This document shows, piece by piece, positions 33,656 to 42,141 of a stretch of 64,000 bases of DNA; within the stretch, counting starts at the first letter, position 1, and each line of letters begins with the position of its first letter. Location: the NCBI GenBank assembly GCA_963696505.1, contig CAVOKN010000006.1, forward strand, positions 1 to 64,000. The letters are read 5' to 3'. The position numbers and the translations under genes are program-made. This stretch comes from CAVOKN01 sp963696505. Lineage in GTDB: Bacteria; Pseudomonadota; Gammaproteobacteria; Burkholderiales; Rhodocyclaceae. The notes under the pieces are model-generated. The model was not told where the DNA came from. It did not search any database and saw nothing but the letters and a program-made list of their open reading frames with translations.

Positions 33656-36600
33656 TCACGCCGCCACCTCGTCGCGCATGCGCAGCGCCTGTTCCATGTC
33701 CACCTCCACCACGTGGGACACGCCCTGCTCCTGCATGGTGACGCCGATGAGTTGCTTCGCCATCTCCATGGTGATGCGGTTGTGGCTGATGTAGAGGAAC
33801 TGGGTCTGCTGCGACATGCGCCTGACCATTTCGCAGAAGCGCTCGGTGTTGGTGTCGTCCAGCGGCGCGTCCACCTCGTCCAGCAGGCAGAAGGGCGCCG
33901 GATTGAGCTGGAAGAAGGCGAACACCAGGGAAATGGCGGTGAGCGCCTTCTCGCCGCCGGAAAGCAGGTGGATGGATGTGTTCTTCTTGCCCGGCGGCTG
34001 GGCGATCACCTGCACGCCGGCGTCGAGGATCTCCTCGCCGGTCAGCACCAGCCGCGCCTCGCCGCCGCCGAACAGCTCGGGGAACAAGGTGCCGAAGTGC
34101 TTGTTGACTTCGTCATAGGTGCCGCGCAGTTGCTCGCGGGTTTCGCGGTCGATGCGGCGGATGGCGTCCTCCAGCGTGCCGATGGCCTCGTTCAGATCCG
34201 CCGACTGGGCATCGAGATAGCTCTTGCGTTCCTGTGCAGATGTCAGTTCCTCCAGGGCGGCAAGGTTCACCGCACCGAGGTCGGCAATCTCCTGATTCAG
34301 GCGTGCGAGATCCGCCTGGAGCGTCGATTCCTTGACCTCGCGTGTGAGCAGCGGCGCCAGCGCTTCCTCGTCGGCGTTGGCTTCCGCCAGACGCGCCGCG
34401 AACTGCTCCTCGTTGAGCCGGGCGGCCTGCTGCTTGAGCTTGACGTCGCCGATGCGCTCGCGCAGCGGAGCGAGGCCCTGCTCGGTGCGCAGGCGCTCTT
34501 CTTCGTGACGGCGCAGTTGGGCGGCGATCTCCTCCAGCCCCTGGCGCGCGCGCGCGAGGCGCTCCTCCCGCTCCCGGCGCCGCTCAAGGAGTTCCTGCAA
34601 CTGGGCGTCGAGCTGTTGCTCATCTATGCCGGAGCGCTCCGCCTGAGCCTGGCCGGACTCGTCCGCTATGCGCGCGAGCTGGGCGATGGCAAGCTCGCGG
34701 GTGCGGGCGATCTCCTCCAGCTTGGCACCGCATTCGCGCTGGGAGAACTGCGCCTCCTGCTCCTCTCGGGCCAGATTCGCCTCGGCGGCCCGCGCCTCGC
34801 GCAAGCGCGCATCGCACCCACGCTGCGCCTCCAGTGCGCCGTCGAGACGGGCGCGCAGCGCCTGGGACAGTTCCCGCTGGCGGTCGATTTCAGCTTCCGC
34901 CCGCACCTGATGGTCGCGCTCGGCTTCCTCGCTGCGGGCGATCTCGGCCGTGTCGCGCTCGATCTGGGCGACTCGCTCTTCGTAGCGCTGCCGCGCCTGA
35001 TAGAGCTTGAGCGCCTCCACCTGGACGCTGTGCAGCTTCTGCTGCAGATCCTGGGCAGTGCGCCTTGCGGCGGCCAAGGCCTCGCGGCCGCCAGCCAGCA
35101 CTTCCTCCGCCGCCTGCACTGCTTCGTGCGCGGCGGCGACTTCCTCTTCCAACGCCGCCATCCGGGCTTCCAGCTCGCCAATCTCGCGCTGGCGCTCCAG
35201 CACGCCGTGCGTGCGCTCGTCGGCGACGTAGAAGCTCACGCCGTGGCGCGAAACGATCATCCCGCTGCGTCCGACCCAGCATTCGCCGGCCGCCAGTTCG
35301 CCGCGCCGGCCCAGGGTTGACGCCACGTCCTCGCTCACATGGACGCCAGCCAGCCACGTCGCGAGCATGGCCTGCCAGCGCGCGTCGCGGCAGCGGATGC
35401 GGCCGATCAGCGCCTCGCCCGGTCCGGCACGGGTTTCCTGCACGGCGGCAGGCAGGCCGTTGAGCGCCACTGCCACATTCACGGGCGCCGGGTCGGCCAG
35501 CAGCGCCGCCGCGCGGCCCTCCTCATCCAGCAGCACCGCGCCCAGGCGTTCCCGCAGCACCGCCTCCAGCGCCATCTCCCAGCCGGGTTCGACGTCGATG
35601 GCGCGCCACAGCGGCTCCAGGCTGTCCAGGTCGTGGCGCTTGAGCCAGTCGCCGAGCTTGCCGGTCTGCTGCACCCGGCTCTGCAGCTGGCGCAGGGCGT
35701 CGCGCCGGGCGCGCACCTCGGTCAGGCGCTTCTGCGCCTGGCGCTCGCGCTCGACGGCGGAACGCTGGGCCTGCTCGCGCTCGGGAGTCAGTGCCTGGAG
35801 GGCGGCGACTTCCGCCTGCTGTTCGCCCAGATCCTCCTTCAAGCCGTCAAGCGTCGCCTGGAAGCGCTCCAGGCCGCGGATGTCCGGCGCGACCAGGCTG
35901 CCCCGCTCCTGCTCCAGCCGCGCGCGGCGTTGCGCCAGCGCCTCCAGCGCCCGCAGTGCGCTGGCGCGATGGGTTTCCTCGACCCGCAGTTGCTGGTCGG
36001 CCTCGCCCAGCTCGCGCCGTACAGCGCTGGCGGCGGCCTCGGCCTGCCCTAGCGCCTGCTCCGCCTGGGGCAGGTTCTCCGCCGCGGCGGCATGCCGCGC
36101 CTGGGACTGGAGCAACCGGCTGCGGGCGTTTTCCAGCAGGTCCTGCCAGCGCGCCTGATCCGCCTCCAGGGTTTCGAGCTGGCTCTGCCAGTGTTCCTCC
36201 TCGGCATCGAGCTGCGACAGGCGCGCGTCGAGTTTCTGGCGCGCGTCCCTCAGGTGCTGGAGTTCGCTCTCCAGCCGCGCTACCTCGGCGTTGGCGGCGA
36301 ACATTTCGTTCTGCGCGGCGTGCAGCGCATCGCTCGCCGCGTAATGCTCGCTGCGCGCCGCCTCGGTCAGCCGTTCGAGTTCCCGCAGACTGGCGGTCTC
36401 GGCCTCCAGCTTGTTGGTGACGCGCTCGACCTCCCGCGCCGTGCGCTCGGCCTCGTTGCGGGCCTCGTTGCGCTTCAGCAGCCACAGCAGGTTCTGGCGC
36501 TGCGCCAGTTCGGCCTGGAGGGCGTGGTAGCGCTGCGCCACCTCGGCCTGGCCCTGCAGGTGGCCGATCTGGTTCCCCAGCTCGTTGCGGATGTCCTCCA

Positions 36601-37180
36601 CCCGCGCCAGGTTCTCCCCTGCGTCGGACAGGCGGCTCTCGGTCTCGCGGCGCCGCTCCTTGTACTTGGTGACCCCCGCCGCCTCTTCGAGGAACAGCCG
36701 CAGATCCTCGGGCTTGGCCTCGATGATGCGGGAGATCATGCCCTGCTCGATGATCGCGTAGGCGCGGGGGCCCAGGCCGGTACCGAGGAACAGGTCGATG
36801 ATGTCCCGGCGCCGTACGTGTAGGTTGTTGATGTAGTAATTCGAGTCGCCGCTGCGATCCAGCACCCGCTTTACCGCGATCTCCGCGTACTGCGACCACT
36901 GGCCGACAGCCCGCCCCTGGGCGTTGTCGAACACCAGCTCGACGCTCGCCCGGCCCACCGGTTTGCGCCCGGTGGAGCCGTTGAAGATCACGTCCTGCAT
37001 CGATTCGCCGCGCAGCGCCGCCGCCTTGGATTCGCCCAGCACCCAGCGCACCGCGTCGATGATGTTGGACTTGCCGCAGCCGTTCGGCCCCACCACCCCG
37101 ACCAGTTGGCCCGGCATCAGCACGGTGGTCGGTTCGACGAAGGACTTGAATCCGGCGAGTTTCAGCTTGGTCAGGCGCAC
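33656..37180 (-). CDS. smc: Chromosome segregation protein SMC
   Basis: SMC is the ATPase of the condensin complex that organises and segregates chromosomes. The 1174-residue length is standard. The N-terminal head has the Walker A motif VGPNGCGKSNIIDAVRWVLGE. Two long coiled coils flank a hinge (around 520-640) containing EPGWEMALEAVLRERLGAVL. The C-terminal head has the signature LLSGGEKALTAISLVFAFF and Walker B PFCLLDEVDAPLDD. The start codon is GTG at 37180 (MRLTKLKLAGFKSF). It is divergent from queF and heads the smc-zipA-ligA-galU cluster. Confidence 0.96.
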   Translation of the reverse strand: MRLTKLKLAGFKSFVEPTTVLMPGQLVGVVGPNGCGKSNIIDAVRWVLGESKAAALRGESMQDVIFNGSTGRKPVGRASVELVFDNAQGRAVGQWSQYAEIAVKRVLDRSGDSNYYINNLHVRRRDIIDLFLGTGLGPRAYAIIEQGMISRIIEAKPEDLRLFLEEAAGVTKYKERRRETESRLSDAGENLARVEDIRNELGNQIGHLQGQAEVAQRYHALQAELAQRQNLLWLLKRNEARNEAERTAREVERVTNKLEAETASLRELERLTEAARSEHYAASDALHAAQNEMFAANAEVARLESELQHLRDARQKLDARLSQLDAEEEHWQSQLETLEADQARWQDLLENARSRLLQSQARHAAAAENLPQAEQALGQAEAAASAVRRELGEADQQLRVEETHRASALRALEALAQRRARLEQERGSLVAPDIRGLERFQATLDGLKEDLGEQQAEVAALQALTPEREQAQRSAVERERQAQKRLTEVRARRDALRQLQSRVQQTGKLGDWLKRHDLDSLEPLWRAIDVEPGWEMALEAVLRERLGAVLLDEEGRAAALLADPAPVNVAVALNGLPAAVQETRAGPGEALIGRIRCRDARWQAMLATWLAGVHVSEDVASTLGRRGELAAGECWVGRSGMIVSRHGVSFYVADERTHGVLERQREIGELEARMAALEEEVAAAHEAVQAAEEVLAGGREALAAARRTAQDLQQKLHSVQVEALKLYQARQRYEERVAQIERDTAEIARSEEAERDHQVRAEAEIDRQRELSQALRARLDGALEAQRGCDARLREARAAEANLAREEQEAQFSQRECGAKLEEIARTRELAIAQLARIADESGQAQAERSGIDEQQLDAQLQELLERRREREERLARARQGLEEIAAQLRRHEEERLRTEQGLAPLRERIGDVKLKQQAARLNEEQFAARLAEANADEEALAPLLTREVKESTLQADLARLNQEIADLGAVNLAALEELTSAQERKSYLDAQSADLNEAIGTLEDAIRRIDRETREQLRGTYDEVNKHFGTLFPELFGGGEARLVLTGEEILDAGVQVIAQPPGKKNTSIHLLSGGEKALTAISLVFAFFQLNPAPFCLLDEVDAPLDDTNTERFCEMVRRMSQQTQFLYISHNRITMEMAKQLIGVTMQEQGVSHVVEVDMEQALRMRDEVAA

Positions 37181-37306
37181 GTCGGAAAGTAGGTTAGGTT
37201 CGTCCGGTAAACAACTGATATGTAATTAATACCGCTGGGAGAGCGGTACGCGGAACGGGTCACCGTAACGCTGGGCGTGCCGGCCGGGCGACCCGTATGG
37301 GGGCCG

Positions 37307-37312
37307 TATAAT
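37307..37312 (+). promoter_or_regulatory. TATAAT -10 element upstream of queF
   Basis: A perfect TATAAT lies 28 bases before the queF ATG in otherwise GC-rich DNA. No good -35 box is seen at the standard spacing. No preQ1 riboswitch fold was recognised in this leader. Confidence 0.4.
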
Positions 37313-37340
37313 ACCAGCTTTGAATTTTGGCCCTCCGCCG

Positions 37341-37763
37341 ATGCCCAGCCAGCCCTCCCGCAGCCTCGAAACCTTCCCCAACCCGGCTCCACAGCGGGAT
37401 TACCGGATCCACATGGAGATCCCGGAATTCACCTGCCTGTGCCCCAAGACTGGCCAGCCGGACTTCTCCACCCTGGTGCTGGACTACATCCCCGACAAGA
37501 GCTGCATCGAACTGAAGAGCCTCAAGCTCTACGTCTGGTCCTACCGCAACGAAGGCGCCTTCCACGAGGCCGTCACCAACCGCATCCTCGACGATCTCGC
37601 CGGCGCCACCAAGCCGCGCTTCATGCGCCTGACCGCCCGCTTCTTCGTGCGCGGCGGCATCTTCACCACCGTCGTCGCCGAACACCGCAAGAAGGGCTGG
37701 AAGCCGGCATCGAAGGTGGAATTGGCGGAGTTCGATCCCCAATCGAGTGTCCGGGGGCCGTAG
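37341..37763 (+). CDS. queF: NADPH-dependent preQ0 reductase QueF
   Basis: QueF reduces 7-cyano-7-deazaguanine to 7-aminomethyl-7-deazaguanine in queuosine biosynthesis. The 140-residue protein is a single-domain (YkvM-type) QueF. It shows PEFTCLCPKTGQPDF with the nucleophilic cysteine, the QueF motif ELKSLKLYVWSYRNEGAFHE, and TARFFVRGGIFTTV. The ATG at 37341 is preferred; an in-frame TTG at 37320 lies too close to the promoter. It is divergent from smc. A short hairpin-like repeat begins at its 3' end. Confidence 0.92.
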   Translation: MPSQPSRSLETFPNPAPQRDYRIHMEIPEFTCLCPKTGQPDFSTLVLDYIPDKSCIELKSLKLYVWSYRNEGAFHEAVTNRILDDLAGATKPRFMRLTARFFVRGGIFTTVVAEHRKKGWKPASKVELAEFDPQSSVRGP

Positions 37764-37795
37764 GGCGGATGTGCGCCGCAGGCGCGCTATACGCC
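37760..37795. repeat. GTAGGGCGGA-type intergenic hairpin
   Basis: The sequence starts GTAGGGCGGATG and contains GCGCC-gca-GGCGC with partly complementary flanks. It shares the GTAGGG head and GCGC-rich arms with the hairpins at 28367 and 50375, but is shorter and degenerate. It lies directly after the queF stop. Confidence 0.45.
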
Positions 37796-37855
37796 GTTTC
37801 CGCGCCGTCCAAACAACGACGGAATGCGCCTTCGCGCCCCTTCCACCCTGCGCTC

Positions 37856-37875
37856 TGGTACCATGATCGGTACCA
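37856..37875. promoter_or_regulatory. Operator palindrome upstream of the toxin-antitoxin genes
   Basis: TGGTACC (37856-37862) and GGTACCA (37869-37875) are perfect inverted repeats with a six-base spacer. They end 21 bases before the antitoxin start. Type II antitoxins usually repress their own operon by binding such palindromes. Confidence 0.6.
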
Positions 37876-37896
37876 TTCATGCTGGACGGTTAATCG

Positions 37897-38172
37897 ATGA
37901 GAACCCTGTCAGCCCGTGAAATCAAGCGTCGCGGCGTCGCAGCCATAGAGGAACTGCTCGGCCAGGGGCCAGTGCACATCCTCAAAAACAACCACCCTGT
38001 CTGCGTGGTGCTGAGCGAGGCCGAATACGAGCGCCTGTCGCGGCGCAGAGGTGCCGAGGCGGGTCGGACCGCCTGGGAGATTCTCCTGGCACCCGCCTCG
38101 AAGGGCACGCGCACTCGGGAGGAAATCGACGCCCAGGTCAAAGTCGAACGCGACGCCTGGGACCGGCCTTGA
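37897..38172 (+). CDS. Phd/YefM-type antitoxin
   Basis: This 91-residue protein is predicted to neutralise the downstream PIN toxin and repress the operon. The N-terminus MRTLSAREIKRRGVAAIEELL and VHILKNNHPVCVVLSEAEYERL match the Phd/YefM DNA-binding fold. The C-terminal tail (TRTREEIDAQVKVERDAWDRP) is acidic and probably wraps the toxin. It overlaps the toxin gene by four bases (TTGA), the toxin beginning at TTG. A palindromic operator lies just upstream. Confidence 0.85.
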   Translation: MRTLSAREIKRRGVAAIEELLGQGPVHILKNNHPVCVVLSEAEYERLSRRRGAEAGRTAWEILLAPASKGTRTREEIDAQVKVERDAWDRP

Positions 38173-38576
38173 AGCTGTTCCTCGACGCCTGCGTGATCAT
38201 CTACCGCATCGAGGAAATCTTTCCCTGGAACGAACGGCTCGTGCAGTGGCTCACCAAGGCACGCGGCCAGCACGGCGAGATGTCCATCGCCGCGTCGCGA
38301 CTCTCGCTGCTCGAATGCCGCGTCAAGCCGCTGCGCGACGGCGACGCCACCCAGCTCGCACGCTACGACGAGTTTTTCGCCGCACCCGACCTGAGCATCG
38401 TGGAACTCGACGCCGATGTCATCGAGGGCGCGGCCCGCATCCGCGCCCGCACCGGCCTGCGCACCCCCGACGCATTGCAGGCGGCGAGCTGCCTTGTCCT
38501 CGACCGCGATGCTGTGTTCCTCACGAACGATCCGGGATTCCGGCGCGTGCCGGGATTGCGGGTCGAGACGCTATGA
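38169..38576 (+). CDS. PIN-domain ribonuclease toxin (VapC type)
   Basis: PIN toxins of VapBC modules cleave specific RNAs, often initiator or other tRNAs or rRNA. The 135-residue protein has the acidic active-site residues in order: D in MKLFLDACVIIYRIE, E in LSLLECRVKPL, D in RTPDALQAASCLV, and D in VFLTNDPGFRRV. The TTG start at 38169 overlaps the antitoxin stop, consistent with translational coupling. The pair is complete and looks functional. It is followed by the NYN-LOTUS gene after about 105 bases. Confidence 0.87.
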   Translation: MKLFLDACVIIYRIEEIFPWNERLVQWLTKARGQHGEMSIAASRLSLLECRVKPLRDGDATQLARYDEFFAAPDLSIVELDADVIEGAARIRARTGLRTPDALQAASCLVLDRDAVFLTNDPGFRRVPGLRVETL

Positions 38577-38681
38577 GCCCTCGGCGGCTTGTGCCTTCCG
38601 GCAGGTCCGGCCAGCGATTCAGCGCCTGGCCCGCCCATCCGCCGGCATGAGTTCGGCGACCTTTTCCAGAAAGCGCTGATC

Positions 38682-39998
38682 ATGGCCAACGTCGCCATCT
38701 ACTGGGACTTCGAGAACATTCACGCCTCGCTCGCCGGCCTACAACTGGGGAGGGACTGGTACCGGGACAACCGCTTCGAGAAGCAACCCAGGCTGGTGAA
38801 TATCGCCCCGATCATGGAATACGCGGCTTCCCTGGGGAATATCAACATCAATCGCGCCTATGCCAACTGGACGCAATTCGTCGGTTATGGCGCGGACTTG
38901 CAGACTCATGCCATCGATCTGGTCCAGCTCTACCCGCGCGGCTCCCATGGCAAGAACGGCGCGGACATCCGCCTGGCCACCGACGTGATCGAGGACATCG
39001 GCCGCCATCCGCAGATCGATACGGTTCTGGTTGTCGGGGGCGACAGCGACTACATCGCCATCGCGCAGCGCGTCCGCGAACGGGGACATCGGGTCGTAGG
39101 GATCGGCGTACAGCAGACCACGAACCGCTACTGGATCGCCTCCTGCAACGAGTTCAAGTTCTACGCGAGTCTGCAAGCCAAGGTGGCGACGCAGGAGCCG
39201 CTGCCGGCAGCCGTGCCGCGAGCCCCCGCACTTCCTGCTCCCGAGGCCCCTGCCGACAAGGAACAGCAGGCACTCAAGGCCGCCCACGACCTGTTGCGCA
39301 GAGCCATGAACCAGCTTCTGGGTCAGAGCGCGGGCGCCCCCGTCAAGCGCGCCTTGGTCAAGACCATGATGCTGCGACTCGATCCGGCCTTCGACGAATC
39401 GGACCTCGGCTTCAAGACCTTCACCGAGTTCTTGCTTGGTGCAAACAAGGTCGTCAGCGTCAAGGCCGCGCAACCGGACTACCTGGTCTCGCTCAATGGA
39501 GCCAAGACAGCCAATGCCGGCACTTGTCCCAACCCCGCCAACGGAGCCGATTTCGGCGAGATCCTGCGACAGCAGGGCATTCAAGTCCCCGAGCCAGGGC
39601 TTTGGGAGGCAGCCATCGAGGAAACTTTCAAATTGGTGGGCGCCGGTCGGTTTCTGCCATCGCGGGAGGACTTCAGGGAGTCCCTGGCGACCAGACTGGC
39701 TGCCCACGGATTCGAAGCTGCGCCGGCACAGGCGAAACGCATCCTGCACCTGCTGTGGTCCAGCAAGCTGGTCGATCTCGATTCCGAAAACGGCAGCATG
39801 AAGATCGTGGCGGAGGCCGAAAGTCCAGCGGCACTTGCGACGTTGCTGCGGCAAGCGCTTGCCAGACGTATCGTCGGGAAGCTCTGCGGTCCAGCCGACG
39901 CTGCTTCACTGGCCCGAACCTTGTTCTGGTCCGAGTCTCGCAGGTCTGATGCCCAAAGCATTCTTGACACCATCGGTACGGGGAACGGCAGTACATGA
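38682..39998 (+). CDS. NYN-domain protein with OST-HTH/LOTUS domain
   Basis: This is a predicted RNA-directed protein. The N-terminal NYN domain (residues 1 to about 165) begins ANVAIYWDFENIHASLAG and contains GADIRLATDVIED and VVGGDSDYIAIAQRVRERGH, the aspartates expected of a PIN-like nuclease. After a Pro/Ala linker comes a LOTUS/OST-HTH domain (about 205-285) with RALVKTMMLRLDPAFDESDLGFKTFTEFL. A C-terminal region of about 130 residues may hold a second, divergent helical domain. Bacterial LOTUS domains have been reported to bind RNA. The ATG at 38682 is chosen because upstream residues are not conserved-looking. The 3' end overlaps the helicase gene by four bases (ATGA), suggesting a shared role. 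Confidence 0.82.
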   Translation: MANVAIYWDFENIHASLAGLQLGRDWYRDNRFEKQPRLVNIAPIMEYAASLGNININRAYANWTQFVGYGADLQTHAIDLVQLYPRGSHGKNGADIRLATDVIEDIGRHPQIDTVLVVGGDSDYIAIAQRVRERGHRVVGIGVQQTTNRYWIASCNEFKFYASLQAKVATQEPLPAAVPRAPALPAPEAPADKEQQALKAAHDLLRRAMNQLLGQSAGAPVKRALVKTMMLRLDPAFDESDLGFKTFTEFLLGANKVVSVKAAQPDYLVSLNGAKTANAGTCPNPANGADFGEILRQQGIQVPEPGLWEAAIEETFKLVGAGRFLPSREDFRESLATRLAAHGFEAAPAQAKRILHLLWSSKLVDLDSENGSMKIVAEAESPAALATLLRQALARRIVGKLCGPADAASLARTLFWSESRRSDAQSILDTIGTGNGST

Positions 39999-42076
39999 GG
40001 GTTGAGACGGCAGCAATGACACCCGCCCCCCTCTCCCACCTCAACGACGCCCAGCGCGCTGCGGTCGAGTTCGGCGTGGACGCGAATGTCAGCCTCCCGG
40101 GACCGCCTCTGCTGGTGATTGCCGGCGCGGGCTCGGGCAAGACCAACACGCTGGCGCACCGGGTCGCCCATCTCGTCGCGTGCGGCGCGCGGCCGGAATC
40201 CATCCTGCTGCTCACCTTCTCGCGCCGCGCCGCCGAGGCGATGACGCGGCGGGTGGCGCGCATCGTCGCCGCCCATGCTGCCGCGTCGGCACGGGCTGCG
40301 GAACTGATCTGGTCAGGCACCTTCCACGGCATAGGCGCGCGGCTGCTGCGCGAGCATGCGGAGCGTATCGGCCTCGATCCGGGATTCACCATCCACGACC
40401 GCGAGGATTCCGCCGACCTGATGAACCTGGTGCGCCACGAACTGGCCCTGTCTTCCACCGCGAAGCGCTTTCCGCAGAAGGCGACCTGCCTCGCCATCTA
40501 CTCGTCGGTGGTCAATACCCGCGGCGATCTCGCCACGGTGCTGCGCGCGAACTTTCCCTGGTGCGGCGAGTGGGAGGTCCAGCTCAAGGCGCTGTTCCTC
40601 GGCTACGTCGAGGCCAAGCAGAAGCAGGCGGTGCTGGACTACGACGACCTGCTGCTCTACTGGGCACAGATGATGGCGGTGCCGGACCTGGCGCTGGATA
40701 TCGGCGACCGCTTCGCCCACGTGCTGGTGGACGAGTACCAGGACACCAACCGCCTGCAGGCCGCCATCCTGTTGGCGATGAAGCCCGACGGCCGCGGCCT
40801 GACGGTGGTGGGCGACGACGCCCAGGCGATCTACGGTTTCCGCGGCGCCACGGTGCGCAATATCCTCGACTTCCCCGGCCACTTCGATCCGCCCGCGGCG
40901 CGAGTGACGCTGGAGCGCAACTACCGCTCGACCCAGCCCATACTCGACGCCGCCAACGCCGTGATCGCCCTGGCGCCGGAGCGCTATGCCAAGCGCCTGT
41001 GGTCGGAGCGCGTCTCGTCGCAGAAGCCGCGGCTGGTTTCGCTGCGCGACGAGGCGGATCAGGCGCAGTACGCTGCCGACCAGGTGCTCGCCCGGCGCGA
41101 GGAAGGCATCCGGCTCAAACAGCAGGCGGTGCTGTTCCGCACCGCCCACCACAGCGCCGCGCTGGAGATCGAGCTGACGCGTCGGCGCATTCCCTTCGTC
41201 AAGTTCGGCGGGCTGCGTTTCCTCGAAGCGGCCCACGTCAAGGATCTGCTGGCGCTGCTGCGCTGGGCGCAGAACCGGCGCGACCGGGTGTCAGGCTTCC
41301 GCGCCCTGCAACTGCTGGCCGGCGTCGGGCCGAAGATCGCCGCGCGCCTCCTGGACGAGGTCGCCGCCTCGACGCCGCAGGCCCTGCTGAGCGAAAGACC
41401 CGTCCCCCAGGCACTGACTCTTGCGTGGCAAGCCTTCGCCGAGCGCATCGAGACCGTCGCCTCCGACGCCGCGCCCTGGCCCGCCGCCTTCGAGCGGCTG
41501 TGCGACTGGTACCAGGGCGAGATGGACCGCCTCTTCGACGACGCCGCGGTGCGCCGCGCCGACGTGAGTCAGTTGCTGGCGATCGCCGCCACCTATGCCG
41601 GACGGGAGCGTTTCCTCACCGAGCTCACCCTCGACCCACCGGCCGCCGCCAGCGACGAGGCCGGCGTGCCGCTGCGCGACGAGGACTACCTGATCCTGTC
41701 CACCATCCATTCGGCCAAAGGGCAGGAATGGACGGCGGTCAGCCTGCTCAACGCGGTGGATGGCTGCCTCCCCTCCGACCTCGCCACCGGAAGCCCTGCG
41801 GAGATCGAAGAGGAGCGGCGCCTGCTCTACGTCGCGATGACCCGCGCCCGGGATCATCTCGACATCCTGCTGCCGCAGCGCTTCTACGTCAGCCAGCAGC
41901 CGGCGTTGGGCGACCGCTACGTCCATGCCGTGCGCAGCCGCTTCATTCCCGATGCGCTGCTCGACCGTTTCGAGCACGTCGCTTGGCCCCCGGCGCCGGC
42001 GATGACGCAGGCCGGCGAGCAGTCCAGGCAGGCGGCGGTGGACCTGGCGGCCCAGATGCGCGCCATGTGGCGCTGA
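39995..42076 (+). CDS. UvrD/Rep-family superfamily 1 DNA helicase
   Basis: This predicted 3'-5' ATP-dependent helicase has 693 residues. Motifs in order: Q motif LNDAQRAAVEF, Walker A VIAGAGSGKTNTLAHRV, Ia LLLTFSRRAAEAM, Walker B HVLVDEYQDTN, III VVGDDAQAIYGFRGA, IV LERNYRSTQPIL, V ILSTIHSAKGQEWTAV and VI LLYVAMTRARDHLDI. The start at 39995 overlaps the NYN-LOTUS stop. An internal ATG at 40016 is equally possible and begins just before the Q motif. It lacks the long C-terminal extension of UvrD. The coupling to a predicted RNase gene is unusual and gives the main clue to function. Confidence 0.88.
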   Translation: MRVETAAMTPAPLSHLNDAQRAAVEFGVDANVSLPGPPLLVIAGAGSGKTNTLAHRVAHLVACGARPESILLLTFSRRAAEAMTRRVARIVAAHAAASARAAELIWSGTFHGIGARLLREHAERIGLDPGFTIHDREDSADLMNLVRHELALSSTAKRFPQKATCLAIYSSVVNTRGDLATVLRANFPWCGEWEVQLKALFLGYVEAKQKQAVLDYDDLLLYWAQMMAVPDLALDIGDRFAHVLVDEYQDTNRLQAAILLAMKPDGRGLTVVGDDAQAIYGFRGATVRNILDFPGHFDPPAARVTLERNYRSTQPILDAANAVIALAPERYAKRLWSERVSSQKPRLVSLRDEADQAQYAADQVLARREEGIRLKQQAVLFRTAHHSAALEIELTRRRIPFVKFGGLRFLEAAHVKDLLALLRWAQNRRDRVSGFRALQLLAGVGPKIAARLLDEVAASTPQALLSERPVPQALTLAWQAFAERIETVASDAAPWPAAFERLCDWYQGEMDRLFDDAAVRRADVSQLLAIAATYAGRERFLTELTLDPPAAASDEAGVPLRDEDYLILSTIHSAKGQEWTAVSLLNAVDGCLPSDLATGSPAEIEEERRLLYVAMTRARDHLDILLPQRFYVSQQPALGDRYVHAVRSRFIPDALLDRFEHVAWPPAPAMTQAGEQSRQAAVDLAAQMRAMWR

Positions 42077-42141
42077 ACGCCGCTGGAACTCGCTGCGGAA
42101 ACCGTACTCTGACCGCGGTTACCCACGCCGCCGCTACACCC

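Noticed and set aside
37181..37340. preQ1 riboswitch before queF
   Set aside because: No recognisable aptamer strands; only a TATAAT promoter element is seen.
40180..42070. Long open frame on the same strand through the helicase gene in another frame
   Set aside because: Arginine- and proline-rich translation without motifs; the UvrD motifs are all in the other frame. Only its last part, from 42142, is the real ChaN gene.
37897..42076. A complete anti-phage defence island
   Set aside because: A toxin-antitoxin pair and a nuclease-helicase pair are suggestive, but no restriction, Argonaute, Cas, retron or TIR genes are nearby and the surroundings are housekeeping genes. I kept the nuclease-helicase pair only as a candidate.
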